Shown piece by piece: positions 34,172-42,322 of a stretch of DNA of 64,000 nucleotides (within the stretch, counting starts at the first letter, position 1; every line of letters starts with the position of its first letter). Made by a program: the position numbers and the translations under genes. Source of the stretch: Plastoroseomonas hellenica (GTDB lineage: Bacteria > Pseudomonadota > Alphaproteobacteria > Acetobacterales > Acetobacteraceae); the NCBI RefSeq assembly GCF_018129085.1, contig NZ_JAAGBB010000005.1:1-64000 (forward strand), read 5' to 3'. The notes under the pieces are model-generated. The model saw only the letters and a program-made list of their open reading frames with translations. It had not been told where the DNA came from and made no database searches.

Positions 34172-35428
34172 ACCGCGCCGCAGCTCCTCCGGCGGCCGGA
34201 CGGCGCCGAATTGCCGGAGCAGCGCGAGGTCATAAGCGATCTTGAGCAGGCCCGCGCAGATCAGCGGCCATCCAAAGGCGCTCGCGGCCAGCATCCAGCC
34301 CGCGAGCGCCGGCGAGAGCGAGGCCGCCAGGCTGCGCGGCACCGCGGTGACGCTGGCCGCCGCCGGCCGCTCCGCGGGCTCGACCACCGCCATCACGTAG
34401 GAGGAGCGGGTCGGGACGTCCATCTGCGACAGCAGGCTGCGGAGCACGAGCAGCGCCACTGCGAGGGGGAGCGTCGGCGCGAAGGCGGCGAGGATCAGGA
34501 AGACGCTGGAGGGCAGGTGGGTGAACACCATGGTGTTGACCAGCCCGAAACGGGCCGCCAGCCGCACCGCGGCGAAGTAGGACAGCGCGGAACATACCCC
34601 GGTCGCGAAGAAGATCGCGCCGGTGGTCGCGACGGAGAGGCCGAAGCGCTCGAACAGCCAGAGTGCGAGCAGCGTGTTGACGATGAAGCCGCCGCCGAAG
34701 GCATCGACGGAGAACAGCGCGGCGAGGCCATAGACCCGCCGACGCGAGGGCCCGAGTGCTGCGGACGGCGGTGCTTCGCCTGTCCGCAGCTCCGGCAGGC
34801 CGGCATAGAGGATCAGGGTCGCCAGCCCGATGCCGCCATAGAGCAGGAACAGCGCGCTTCCGACATCGATGCCGGGGAGCTGCGCCTGCAGCCACTCGAA
34901 GGCACCGATCGCCAATGCGCCGAGCGCCGCGCCGGCGGAACCGATGAAGCTGTAGCGGGCGAAGGCCGCAGTGCGCGCCGAATCCGCGACGGAATGCGCG
35001 ATGACGCTATGTTCCATGGGCAGGAACACGCTCACGTCGCCGCCCGAGGGATTGATGGTGCCCACGAAGGCGACGATCAGCAGCGGCCAGAAATCCTGGA
35101 TGGTGCCGAAGCCGAGTCCGGTCGCCGCCATGAGCAGCGCGGCGGCGAGCAGCCCCGTGCGCAGACGCAGGCGCAGGCGATGCGCGAGGATGCCGAAGGC
35201 GAGCGTCAGCAGCGCCGAGCCCAGCAGGGTGCTGGTGACGATCAGGCCGATATCCGCCGGTCCATGGCCGAGCCGGCCGAGATGCACCGGCAGCAGGATC
35301 GCGACATAGCCGTCGCCGAAGGCCCTGAGGCCGCGCGCGGTGAGGACGCGGCCGGGCATCCCGCCCGACGCATCCGGCACCGCCGAGGGGGAAGCATCCG
35401 CGGAGCCTGCCAATCCGGACCTCCTCAT
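34169..35428 (-). CDS. MFS transporter following chrBA
   Basis: 419 residues with about 12 membrane helices (LRAFGDGYVAILLPVHLG, SVDAFGGGFIVNTLLALWLF). ATG 35428 has AAGGAAAGG upstream; a TTG at 35476 would overlap chrA. It follows chrA with 40 bp between and is probably the third gene of that operon. MFS proteins of this kind sit with chrBA in several proteobacteria; role there is unproven. Its stop codon TAG comes from the terminal repeat of the foldback element, so its last residues may differ from relatives. Confidence 0.88.
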   Translation of the reverse strand: MRRSGLAGSADASPSAVPDASGGMPGRVLTARGLRAFGDGYVAILLPVHLGRLGHGPADIGLIVTSTLLGSALLTLAFGILAHRLRLRLRTGLLAAALLMAATGLGFGTIQDFWPLLIVAFVGTINPSGGDVSVFLPMEHSVIAHSVADSARTAAFARYSFIGSAGAALGALAIGAFEWLQAQLPGIDVGSALFLLYGGIGLATLILYAGLPELRTGEAPPSAALGPSRRRVYGLAALFSVDAFGGGFIVNTLLALWLFERFGLSVATTGAIFFATGVCSALSYFAAVRLAARFGLVNTMVFTHLPSSVFLILAAFAPTLPLAVALLVLRSLLSQMDVPTRSSYVMAVVEPAERPAAASVTAVPRSLAASLSPALAGWMLAASAFGWPLICAGLLKIAYDLALLRQFGAVRPPEELRRG

Positions 35429-35468
35429 CGCCTTTCCTTGCCCCTCCTGGGCCGCGGTGGCCGCGCCG

Positions 35469-36857
35469 TCAGCCAAAGCTGAGCTTCGCCACCAGCCCGA
35501 CCAGGGCGGTGACGCCGAGCGTCCGCAGCAGTCCGAGCCGGAGGCGGAACAGGCAGAAGGCCGCCAGCGCCGCCAGCCCGAGCGCCAGCGGGTCCAGGCT
35601 GGCGGGCGCCGGCATGTCCAGCGCGACGGGGCCGATCGCCATCCGGTCGATCTCGGCGAAGAGCACCCGCAGGCCGAACCAGAGCGCCAGGTTGGCGATG
35701 ACGCCGACCACCGCGGCGGTCACCGCGGCCAATGCGCCGGTGAGCGCCCGGTTGGCGTGCAGCCGCTCGACATAGGGGGCGCCGAGGAAGATGAAGGCGA
35801 AGCAGGGTGCGAAGGTGACCCAGACCGTCAGCACCGAAGCCGCGATGCCCCAGGCGATCCCGCCCTGGCCATGGCCCGCCAGGAAGCCCACGAATTGCAG
35901 CACCAGGATCAGCGGGCCCGGCGTGGTCTCGGCAAGGCCGAGCCCGACCAGCATCTGGTCGGGCGTGAGCCAGCCATAACCCGCGACCGCCTCCTGCGCG
36001 ACATAGGCGAGCACGGCATAGGCGCCGCCCACGGTCACCACCGCCATCTTCGAGAAGAACCAGGCGATGTCGGCGAAGACCCCGGCGCCTGCCAGCATCA
36101 GCGCCGCGACCGGCAGCAGCCAGAGCGCGACCGCGACCCAGCCGGCCCGCCAGGCGCTCGCGGCCAGCCGAGTCGGCCGGCCCGGATCCGCCGCCAGGAC
36201 CGCGTCCAGCAGCGCCGGCGGGCCATCCTTGGCCGCGCCGTGGCCACTGCCGCGGAAGGCGCCCGGCAGGCTGTAGCCGAGCAGCGCCGCCGCCAGCACC
36301 ACCACCGGGAAGGGTACGCCAAGCAGGTAGAGTGCCGCGAAGGCGGTCGCAGCCAGCGCCCAGGCCGCGCGCGTCTTCAACGCCCGCCGCGCGACGCGCA
36401 GCAGCGCTTCGACCACCAGCACCAGCACGGCGCATTTCAGGCCGAAGAACAGGGCCGCGACCACCGGCACCGTGCCGAGCGTCGCGTAGAGCACCGAGAG
36501 CCCCAGCATGACAGCCATGCCGGGCAGCACGAAGAGCACGCCCGCCGCGATCCCGCCGCGCACCCCGTGCATCAGCCAGCCGAGATAGGTGGCGAGTTGC
36601 TGCGCCTCCGGTCCCGGCAGCAGCGTGCAGAAGTTGAGCGCGTGCAGGAAGCGCGCGTCGGAGACCCAGCGGCGGTCGTCCACCACCTCCCGGTGCAGCA
36701 GCGCGATCTGCCCGGCCGGCCCGCCGAAGGAGAGCAGGCCGATCTTCAGCCAGACCCTGAGCGCCGCCGCGAAGCTTGGTAGGCGCGGGGCCGCGTCCGG
36801 GGCGGCGGCCCCGGGCGAGGCAGCGGGTTCGGCCACCTGTGTCGTGGCCTGGCTCAT
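35469..36857 (-). CDS. chrA: Chromate efflux transporter ChrA
   Basis: 462 residues, long-chain (two-domain) CHR family. First half shows KIGLLSFGGPAGQIALLHRE, FLHALNFCTLLPGPEAQQLA and YLGWLMHGVRGG; second half AWFFSKMAVVTVGGAYAVLAYV, LAETTPGPLILVLQFVGFLA. GGPxGQ and LLPGPEAQQLA are family signatures. Exports chromate from the cytoplasm. It overlaps chrB by 4 bases. Confidence 0.95.
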   Translation of the reverse strand: MSQATTQVAEPAASPGAAAPDAAPRLPSFAAALRVWLKIGLLSFGGPAGQIALLHREVVDDRRWVSDARFLHALNFCTLLPGPEAQQLATYLGWLMHGVRGGIAAGVLFVLPGMAVMLGLSVLYATLGTVPVVAALFFGLKCAVLVLVVEALLRVARRALKTRAAWALAATAFAALYLLGVPFPVVVLAAALLGYSLPGAFRGSGHGAAKDGPPALLDAVLAADPGRPTRLAASAWRAGWVAVALWLLPVAALMLAGAGVFADIAWFFSKMAVVTVGGAYAVLAYVAQEAVAGYGWLTPDQMLVGLGLAETTPGPLILVLQFVGFLAGHGQGGIAWGIAASVLTVWVTFAPCFAFIFLGAPYVERLHANRALTGALAAVTAAVVGVIANLALWFGLRVLFAEIDRMAIGPVALDMPAPASLDPLALGLAALAAFCLFRLRLGLLRTLGVTALVGLVAKLSFG

Positions 36858-37684
36858 GCCCGTGCTCCTGTCATCCCCTGCGGCGCCGGCCAGTTATGGG
36901 TCTCGGCCACCGCGTCGCGGGCCCAGCGGTAGAAGGCGTCATAGAGCCCCATCGCAGCGTCGAGCTGGGCGAGGTCATCGCGATAGAGGCGCGAGAAGCC
37001 GAGCGAGGCGGCCAGCAGCCCCGCGGCTTCCGGCGCGAGGTCGAGCCGGGCGGTATCGGCGCCGCGGATGATGGCGGCAAGGCGCGTGAGCGCGTCGGAC
37101 TGCAGGCCGAATTCCTCGATCATGACGTCGAAGGTGCAGGCTTCGCCGCGGTGGCTCCAGAAGACGCCCTCGATGTCGAAGGGCGTCGCCCCGAAGCGGT
37201 CGGCGACCGCCGGCACCTCCCCGGGGGCCACGAACAGGAAGACCGCGCTGGGATCGACGAAGCGGCGGATCAGCCAGGGGCAGGCGATGCGGTCGATCTT
37301 GGGGCGTGCGCGCGTCACCCAGAGCGTGCGGCCGGCTGCGTCGCGCGGCGGCAGGTGGTCCGGCCGCAGGAGTGGCGCGTCGAGCGCGGCCCAGGCCTCG
37401 AAGCCGCCCTCCAGCGTCTCGGCCCGGATGCCGGCATGGCGCAGCCAGGCGGCGACGCCCTCGCTCAGTTTCTGGCCGCGCTGGCAGACGACGGCGACGG
37501 GCCGGCCGGCCTGCTCCGCGGCCCAGCCGGCGACCGAGCGAAAGTCGCGACGGATCGCGCCGGGCAGCAGCCGCGGATCGCGTGCGACGTCGTCGTCGAT
37601 GCGGACATCGATGATGACGGGCGCATCGGGCGTGCCGATCAGGCGGGACAATTGGGCTGAGGTGATGGTGTCGGGACCCGGCAT
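36854..37684 (-). CDS. chrB: ChrB-type chromate resistance protein with rhodanese domain
   Basis: 276 residues from ATG 37684, preceded by GGGAGG. N-terminal rhodanese domain (VIIDVRIDDDVA, VVCQRGQKLSEGVAAWLRHAG with Cys) and C-terminal ChrB domain (WVTRARPKIDRIACPWLIRRF, FVDPSAVF, DIEGVFWSHRGEACTFDVM, THNWP). ChrB relatives regulate or assist chromate efflux. Overlaps chrA by 4 bases (ATGA), so they are translationally coupled. Confidence 0.93.
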   Translation of the reverse strand: MPGPDTITSAQLSRLIGTPDAPVIIDVRIDDDVARDPRLLPGAIRRDFRSVAGWAAEQAGRPVAVVCQRGQKLSEGVAAWLRHAGIRAETLEGGFEAWAALDAPLLRPDHLPPRDAAGRTLWVTRARPKIDRIACPWLIRRFVDPSAVFLFVAPGEVPAVADRFGATPFDIEGVFWSHRGEACTFDVMIEEFGLQSDALTRLAAIIRGADTARLDLAPEAAGLLAASLGFSRLYRDDLAQLDAAMGLYDAFYRWARDAVAETHNWPAPQGMTGARA

Positions 37685-37855
37685 CGGGGCGTCCTCCCTT
37701 CGGCGCGGAGCGCCGGAGCGTTGGACGCGATGCTTGGGCCGAAGCCTCATGGGGCGATCGCGGATGGCCCCTCGACAGAGATGTTAAGCCCGTCCATCGG
37801 CACGATCAAGCGGGAGCATCGCGATCGCGGCGGATGGCGGGGCCGGTTTTTCGGC

Positions 37856-37874
37856 GGCGGGTGAAACACCCGCC
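37856..37874. promoter_or_regulatory. Perfect 8-bp hairpin in the chrB/MFS divergent region
   Basis: GGCGGGTG-AAA-CACCCGCC, 52 bases upstream of the MFS exporter start. It may be an operator or leader hairpin. The 240-bp divergent region must hold promoters for chrB (minus) and the exporter (plus), but no clean boxes are seen. Confidence 0.4.
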
Positions 37875-37925
37875 CGCGGGGCCCGTTAGGCTGCCATCGC
37901 GTCGGAACCGACAGGATGACAGCCC

Positions 37926-39329
37926 ATGCACGGCGACGACCTCCCACCAGCCATGCAAGCCGGAAGCGTGCCGCGCGGCGGTGAGCAGCGGCACCGGCTC
38001 ACGCTGCTGACGCTCTGCATCGCGGTGCTCATCGCGCAGCTCGACACCTCCGTGGTCAACCTGGCGGTGCGTCCGATCGGCGAGCATTTCCGTGCCGGCG
38101 TCGGCGCGCTGCAATGGGTGGTCGACAGCTACAACCTGCTCTACGCCGTGCTGCTGCTGACCGGCGGACTGCTCGCCGACCTTTTGGGACGGCGGCGCAT
38201 CTTCATGGCGGGCGCGGCGCTGTTCACCGCGGCATCGCTGCTCTGCGCGGCCGCGCCCACGGTCGCGGCGCTGATCGGCGGCCGCGCGGCAGCCGGCATC
38301 GGCGCCGCGCTGCTGCTGCCGGCCTCGCTCGCCATCATCCGCGTCGCCTGGCCCGATGCTCGCGACCGCGCCCGGGCGCTCGGCATCTGGACGGCATGCA
38401 ACGGCCTCGCGCTCGCGATCGGGCCCGCGACCGGCGGGCTGCTGCTGGACCGCTTCGGCTGGCGCAGCATCTTCCTCGTCGTGGTGCCCTTCGGGATCGC
38501 GACGCTGGCGCTCGCACTTCTCGCAATCCCGGAATCCGCTGATCCGCAGGACCGGCATTTCGACGCGCCCGCGCAGGTCCTCGGCGCCGTGGCGCTCGGT
38601 GGCCTCGCGCTCGCGGCGATCGAGGCGCACCGGGACATCGGCACGGCGCTCGGCGCCTTCATTCTCGCGCTCCTCGCGCTCGCCGTCTTCATCCGGGTGG
38701 AGGCGCGTCGCGGCGCCGGCGCGCTGGTGCCGCTCGATCTCTTCCGCCCGCCCGGCTTCCGCGGCGCGGTGATCGCAACCGCCGGCATGACCTTCGGCAT
38801 GTATGGCGTGCTGTTCCTGCTGCCGCTGACCTGGCAGGAGGGCGGCCAGCTCGGGCCGGTCGGTGCCGGGATCGCGCTGCTGCCGATGGCGCTGCTCTTC
38901 GTCCTGGTCTCGCCCGCTTCGGGAGTGCTGAGCACCCGGTTCGGAACGCGTTTCATGACGGCGGGCGGCGTCGCCATCATCGGCTGCGGGCTGCTGCTGA
39001 TCGGCGTCGCGGCGGGCGCCACCTCCCTCGCCGCGGCCGAGATCGGGCTGGCGCTGACCGGGCTCGGCATGGGCCTCGCCACCGGCCCGCTGATGGGGGT
39101 CGCGGTCGGCGCCGTTGCCGTCGCCCGCGCGGGCACCGCCGCCGCGCTCATCAATGTCGCGCGCATGGTGGGGGCCACGATCGGCGTCGCCGTTCTGGGC
39201 AGCCTCTTCGCACTCGCGGATGGCGGGGCCACGGGCCTGCGTCTCGCGATGCTCCTCGGCGCCGCCGTGCAGCTCGCCGCCGCGGCCGTCGCCTGGATCA
39301 CCACGCGGCGGCAGGCGATGGCGCTCTAA
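37926..39329 (+). CDS. DHA2-family (EmrB/QacA-like) MFS exporter
   Basis: 467 residues with about 14 membrane helices. Motifs: AQLDTSVVNLAVRPIGEHF (motif D1 type), WVVDSYNLLYAVLLLTGGLL then ADLLGRRRIF (motif A), and GPATGGLLLDRFGWRSIF (motif C). Proton-driven efflux of toxic compounds is the usual role. No EmrA-like adaptor is adjacent. Confidence 0.92.
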   Translation: MHGDDLPPAMQAGSVPRGGEQRHRLTLLTLCIAVLIAQLDTSVVNLAVRPIGEHFRAGVGALQWVVDSYNLLYAVLLLTGGLLADLLGRRRIFMAGAALFTAASLLCAAAPTVAALIGGRAAAGIGAALLLPASLAIIRVAWPDARDRARALGIWTACNGLALAIGPATGGLLLDRFGWRSIFLVVVPFGIATLALALLAIPESADPQDRHFDAPAQVLGAVALGGLALAAIEAHRDIGTALGAFILALLALAVFIRVEARRGAGALVPLDLFRPPGFRGAVIATAGMTFGMYGVLFLLPLTWQEGGQLGPVGAGIALLPMALLFVLVSPASGVLSTRFGTRFMTAGGVAIIGCGLLLIGVAAGATSLAAAEIGLALTGLGMGLATGPLMGVAVGAVAVARAGTAAALINVARMVGATIGVAVLGSLFALADGGATGLRLAMLLGAAVQLAAAAVAWITTRRQAMAL

Positions 39330-39703
39330 TCGAGGCTCAGCATCAGCAGCAGCGCCAGCAGCAGCAAGCCCCCGGCGCCACCCGCCAGCCACGCGATCCG
39401 CCGGCGCGCCTGTTGCGCAGGTGTCAGCCCGAGGCGCTCCCGCTCCGCACGGTGCGCGTTGGTGAGCGCCGCCTGGGCCTCGACGATCCCGTCGACCTGC
39501 GCCCGCTCCACCCGTTCGCGGCAGAGCGGCAGCCCCAGGGTCCGTCGGATCGCGTCCTGGTTCTGCTCCAGCGCGTCCAGCTCTTGCCGCCGGCGGTCCC
39601 GGGCCGCGCCGGACGGCATCTTCCGCTGCTCCTCGCGCGCAAGCAGCAGCTCGTCCGCCAGCCGATCGAGGCGGATGCGGTATTCGGTGTCGGAACTCAT
39701 CAT
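39326..39703 (-). CDS. Small tail-anchored coiled-coil protein
   Basis: 125 residues. Charged helical region (YRIRLDRLADELLLAREEQR, RRRQELDALEQNQDAIRRTL) followed by a C-terminal membrane helix (IAWLAGGAGGLLLLALLLML) with almost nothing after it, giving a tail-anchored topology with the coiled coil in the cytosol. Overlaps the exporter gene end by 4 bases in convergent orientation. Function unknown; no family recognised. Confidence 0.65.
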   Translation of the reverse strand: MMSSDTEYRIRLDRLADELLLAREEQRKMPSGAARDRRRQELDALEQNQDAIRRTLGLPLCRERVERAQVDGIVEAQAALTNAHRAERERLGLTPAQQARRRIAWLAGGAGGLLLLALLLMLSLD

Positions 39704-39889
39704 CGGGAAACGCTCCGCGGCGTGGCCCCCTGGCCGCAGTGCGCAGCCTAGCCCTCGGTTCCTTTCCAGGACCACAACCCTGCGGTTGAAGACTTTGCCT
39801 CGCCACGCCGCGACGCCCAGCCGACCATCGGCAGGATGGCAGCGCCGGGCCAGGGCGGCTCAGGGCGCGGCGGCGGCACGCTGCGGCCG

Positions 39890-40390
39890 TCAGGGCGCCC
39901 GCGCCAGCTTCCCGTAGCGCTTGACCAGCCGGTCCCGCTTCAGGCGCGAAAGGCGCTGGATCCAGAAGACGCCGTCGAGCTGGTCGATCTCATGCTGGTG
40001 GCAGACGGCCAGCAGGCCCTCCGCTTCCTCCATCTGCTCCGCGCCATCAAGGTCGCGGTACCGCAGATGCACGCAAGCGGGGCGCTCGACCTCCTCGGTC
40101 ACGCCCGGCATGGCGATGCTGCCCTCCGGATGCCGGGCCATCTCGGCCGAGGCCCAGACGATCTCCGGATTGACATAGGTCCGGACGCCATCGAGGGCGG
40201 AGAGCTCCAGCACCACCAGCCGCTGCGCGACGCCGATATGCGGCGCCGTAATCCCGATGCCCGGCGCCGCGCGCAGCGTGTCCAGCAGATCGGCGGCCAG
40301 CGACCGGAGCGCCGCGTCGAAATCGCGCACCGGGGCTGCGGGGATGCGCAGGCGCGGGTCAGGGAAACGCAGGATCGGGCGGATCGTCAC
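39890..40390 (-). CDS. Peptide-deformylase-like protein lacking metal ligands
   Basis: 166 residues aligned end to end with peptide deformylase, which removes the N-formyl group of nascent proteins using Fe2+ held by Cys and two His. Motif 1 is GIGITAPHIG (family GVGLAAPQIG), motif 2 is PEGSIAMPG (family EGCLS), motif 3 is HQHEIDQLDG (family HEIDHLNG). So the ligand Cys is Ser91 and the second HExxH histidine is Gln137. The catalytic Glu134 and first His133 remain. The enzyme is very likely unable to bind metal normally; a non-catalytic or altered role is possible. No fmt gene adjoins, unlike the usual def-fmt pair. Confidence 0.85.
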   Translation of the reverse strand: MTIRPILRFPDPRLRIPAAPVRDFDAALRSLAADLLDTLRAAPGIGITAPHIGVAQRLVVLELSALDGVRTYVNPEIVWASAEMARHPEGSIAMPGVTEEVERPACVHLRYRDLDGAEQMEEAEGLLAVCHQHEIDQLDGVFWIQRLSRLKRDRLVKRYGKLARAP

Positions 40391-40471
40391 GGCAGCTCCG
40401 GCAGCAGGGCCGGCGCGGGCATGCCTGCCGGGCGGCGATGATGGCCGATGCCGCGACCGCCGCGAAGGTAG

Positions 40472-40744
40472 TCAGAGCCGGGTCGCTGGCTTCCCCCGCC
40501 GGCCATCGGCGCGGAGCTCGGCGCGGCCGGGCCAGTCGGACAGCAGCGCCCAGCCGTCGTCCAGCCAGGCCAGCGGGGGCGCGCAGCCGTCCTCGCAGGG
40601 ATCATGGCCGCGCGCCCCTGGAACGACCGGCGGCATGACCAGGGCGGAGACGGCCGGCGGCGCCCGGCGCAGCAGCGCCGGCATCCCGCCAACCAGGACC
40701 AGCGCGAGGATCGCGGCGCCGGAGATGGCGAGGAAGCGGGACAT
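40472..40744 (-). CDS. Small exported or membrane-anchored hypothetical protein
   Basis: 90 residues starting MSRFLAISGAAILALVLVGG, an uncleaved anchor or signal peptide, then a Pro-rich segment with a Cys pair (DPCEDGCAPP). Cys spacing suggests a disulfide in the periplasm. No family recognised. It lies 82 bp upstream of the deformylase-like gene on the same strand. Confidence 0.55.
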   Translation of the reverse strand: MSRFLAISGAAILALVLVGGMPALLRRAPPAVSALVMPPVVPGARGHDPCEDGCAPPLAWLDDGWALLSDWPGRAELRADGRRGKPATRL

Positions 40745-40857
40745 GCGCGTGACCTCCCGGATGGATTGCCTGCCGCCGGGCCCGGGCGGACGGGCGTCAG
40801 TATCCGCGTCTTTCATGACAACGACCTGACGTCGCTCCCGGGCGGACGAAAGATCCG

Positions 40858-40959
40858 CTGGAGCATGGTGCGCTCGCATACGCTCACGCATCATGCTCTG
40901 CTACTGCGTTTGATCGCGTGATTCAGACCTTTCGGCAATTCCGCCTCAAGGCATCACGC
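40858..40959 (+). repeat. Bipartite palindromic intergenic repeat, copy C
   Basis: Hairpin arms GAGCATGGTGCG (40861-40872) and CGCATCATGCTC (40887-40898), the conserved GTTTGATC spacer, then the core GCGTGAT...ATCACGC (40916-40959). The core ends 2 bases before the stop codon of the convergent minus-strand gene at 40961, so it abuts that gene's 3' end. Confidence 0.85.
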
Positions 40960-40960
40960 T

Positions 40961-41254
40961 TTAGAGAAGCCCCTTGGCCGGCTCGGCGAGCGAGACCGGC
41001 GGGCAGCCGCAGATCGGGCAGCGGGCGCCTTCCTCCATCATCTTCTGCTGCTCCGCGGTGACCGCGTGCTGTGCATGAGCCTGCCGGAGCGCGGCGACAT
41101 CCGCATTGGACAGCGCCGCATCGGACGGGCAGCGCGCGGCGAGCGCCGCTGCATCATCGACGCCGGGTGCCTCGTAGCGAAAGGCCATGGCCGCGGCGGG
41201 AAGGACCGCCGGCAGCACACCGGCACAGATCAGCCTGCGTCGCGTCGCGTTCAT
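40961..41254 (-). CDS. Small exported protein with C-terminal CPICG motif
   Basis: 97 residues. RRRLICAGVLPAVLPAAAMA is a signal peptide with a twin-Arg-like front. Mature part is helical (ALSNADVAALRQAHAQHAVT) and ends EEGARCPICGCPPVSLAEPA, with three clustered cysteines that could bind a metal in the periplasm. Family not recognised. Its stop codon is directly next to palindromic repeat C. An ATG further upstream is out of frame, so 41254 is chosen. Confidence 0.6.
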   Translation of the reverse strand: MNATRRRLICAGVLPAVLPAAAMAFRYEAPGVDDAAALAARCPSDAALSNADVAALRQAHAQHAVTAEQQKMMEEGARCPICGCPPVSLAEPAKGLL

Positions 41255-41372
41255 AACATGGACCTCTGCGTCTTCGAAGGACTGGGCGTGAGCACGACCC
41301 TTGATAGACCGGACAGGCGCCCGGGGTGAACGCTTTCCGCGCGGGCCGGCCATCCGGTCGCGGTGCCCTGGC

Positions 41373-42236
41373 TCAGGACGCGAAGCGTCTGGCGCCCGCG
41401 ACGCACAGCACGACGGCGGCCGTGACGGCCAGCATGGCCGGGCTGACCTGCTCGTGCAGCAGCAGGGCGGCGAGCGTCAGGCCGAAGAAGGGCTGGAGCA
41501 GTTGGAGCTGGCCGACCGCGGCAATGCCGCCCTGCGCCAGCCCGCGATACCAGAAGATGAAGCCGATCAGCATGCTGAACAGCGAGACATAGGCGAGTCC
41601 GATCCAGGCGGGCCCGCCTATGCCGGCGAAGCCGGGCGGCAGGGTGAGCAGCGCCAGCCCCGCCGCCACCGGCAGTGACAGCACCAGCGCCCAGGAGATG
41701 ACTTGCCAGCCGCCGAGCCGGCGCGACAGCCTGCCGCCCTCGGCATAGCCAAGGCCGCAGACGAGGATCGCGGCCAGCATCAGGAGGTCGCCGGCCGCGG
41801 CGCCCCCCGGCCCCCGCGCCAGGGCGAAGCCCGCGACCAGGGCGCTGCCCAGGCAGGAGAACAGCCAAAAACCCGGCCGCGGACGCTCGCCCCCGCGCAG
41901 CACGCCGAAGCCCGCGGTCGCCAGCGGCAGCAGCCCGACGAAGACGATGGAATGCGCCGAGGTGATGTGCGCGAGCGCCAGCGCGGTCAGCAAGGGGAAG
42001 CCGAGGACGACGCCGAGCGCCACGATGGCAAGCGGCAGGAGGTCGCCGCGCTCCGGCCGCTTCCCGCCGAAGGCCGCGAGCAGGCCGAGCGCCAGCAGGC
42101 CGGCCAGGGCGGCGCGCGCCGCGGTCAGGAACACCGGATCGAAATCCATCACCGCGGCCCGCGTCGCCGGCAGCGATCCGCTGAAGATCAGCACGCCGAG
42201 CAGCCCGTTGATCCATCCACCCGTCGTCCTGTCCAT
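41373..42236 (-). CDS. EamA/DMT-family transporter
   Basis: 287 residues, ten predicted membrane helices in two EamA repeats (GLLGVLIFSGSLPATRAAVM and LVCGLGYAEGGRLSRRLGG; GFIFWYRGLAQGGIAAVGQ, LQPFFGLTLAALLLHEQVSP). Likely exports amino acids or related metabolites. Divergent from a MocR-type regulator with 86 bp between, a common arrangement in which the regulator controls the transporter. Confidence 0.92.
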   Translation of the reverse strand: MDRTTGGWINGLLGVLIFSGSLPATRAAVMDFDPVFLTAARAALAGLLALGLLAAFGGKRPERGDLLPLAIVALGVVLGFPLLTALALAHITSAHSIVFVGLLPLATAGFGVLRGGERPRPGFWLFSCLGSALVAGFALARGPGGAAAGDLLMLAAILVCGLGYAEGGRLSRRLGGWQVISWALVLSLPVAAGLALLTLPPGFAGIGGPAWIGLAYVSLFSMLIGFIFWYRGLAQGGIAAVGQLQLLQPFFGLTLAALLLHEQVSPAMLAVTAAVVLCVAGARRFAS

Positions 42237-42322
42237 CCCGGCCTCGCTTTCCGCCCCGTCCGGTATCGGCTGCAGGCCGTGGCCATGCCAGGGATGGTGC
42301 CATACAATCCGGTCGAACTGTC

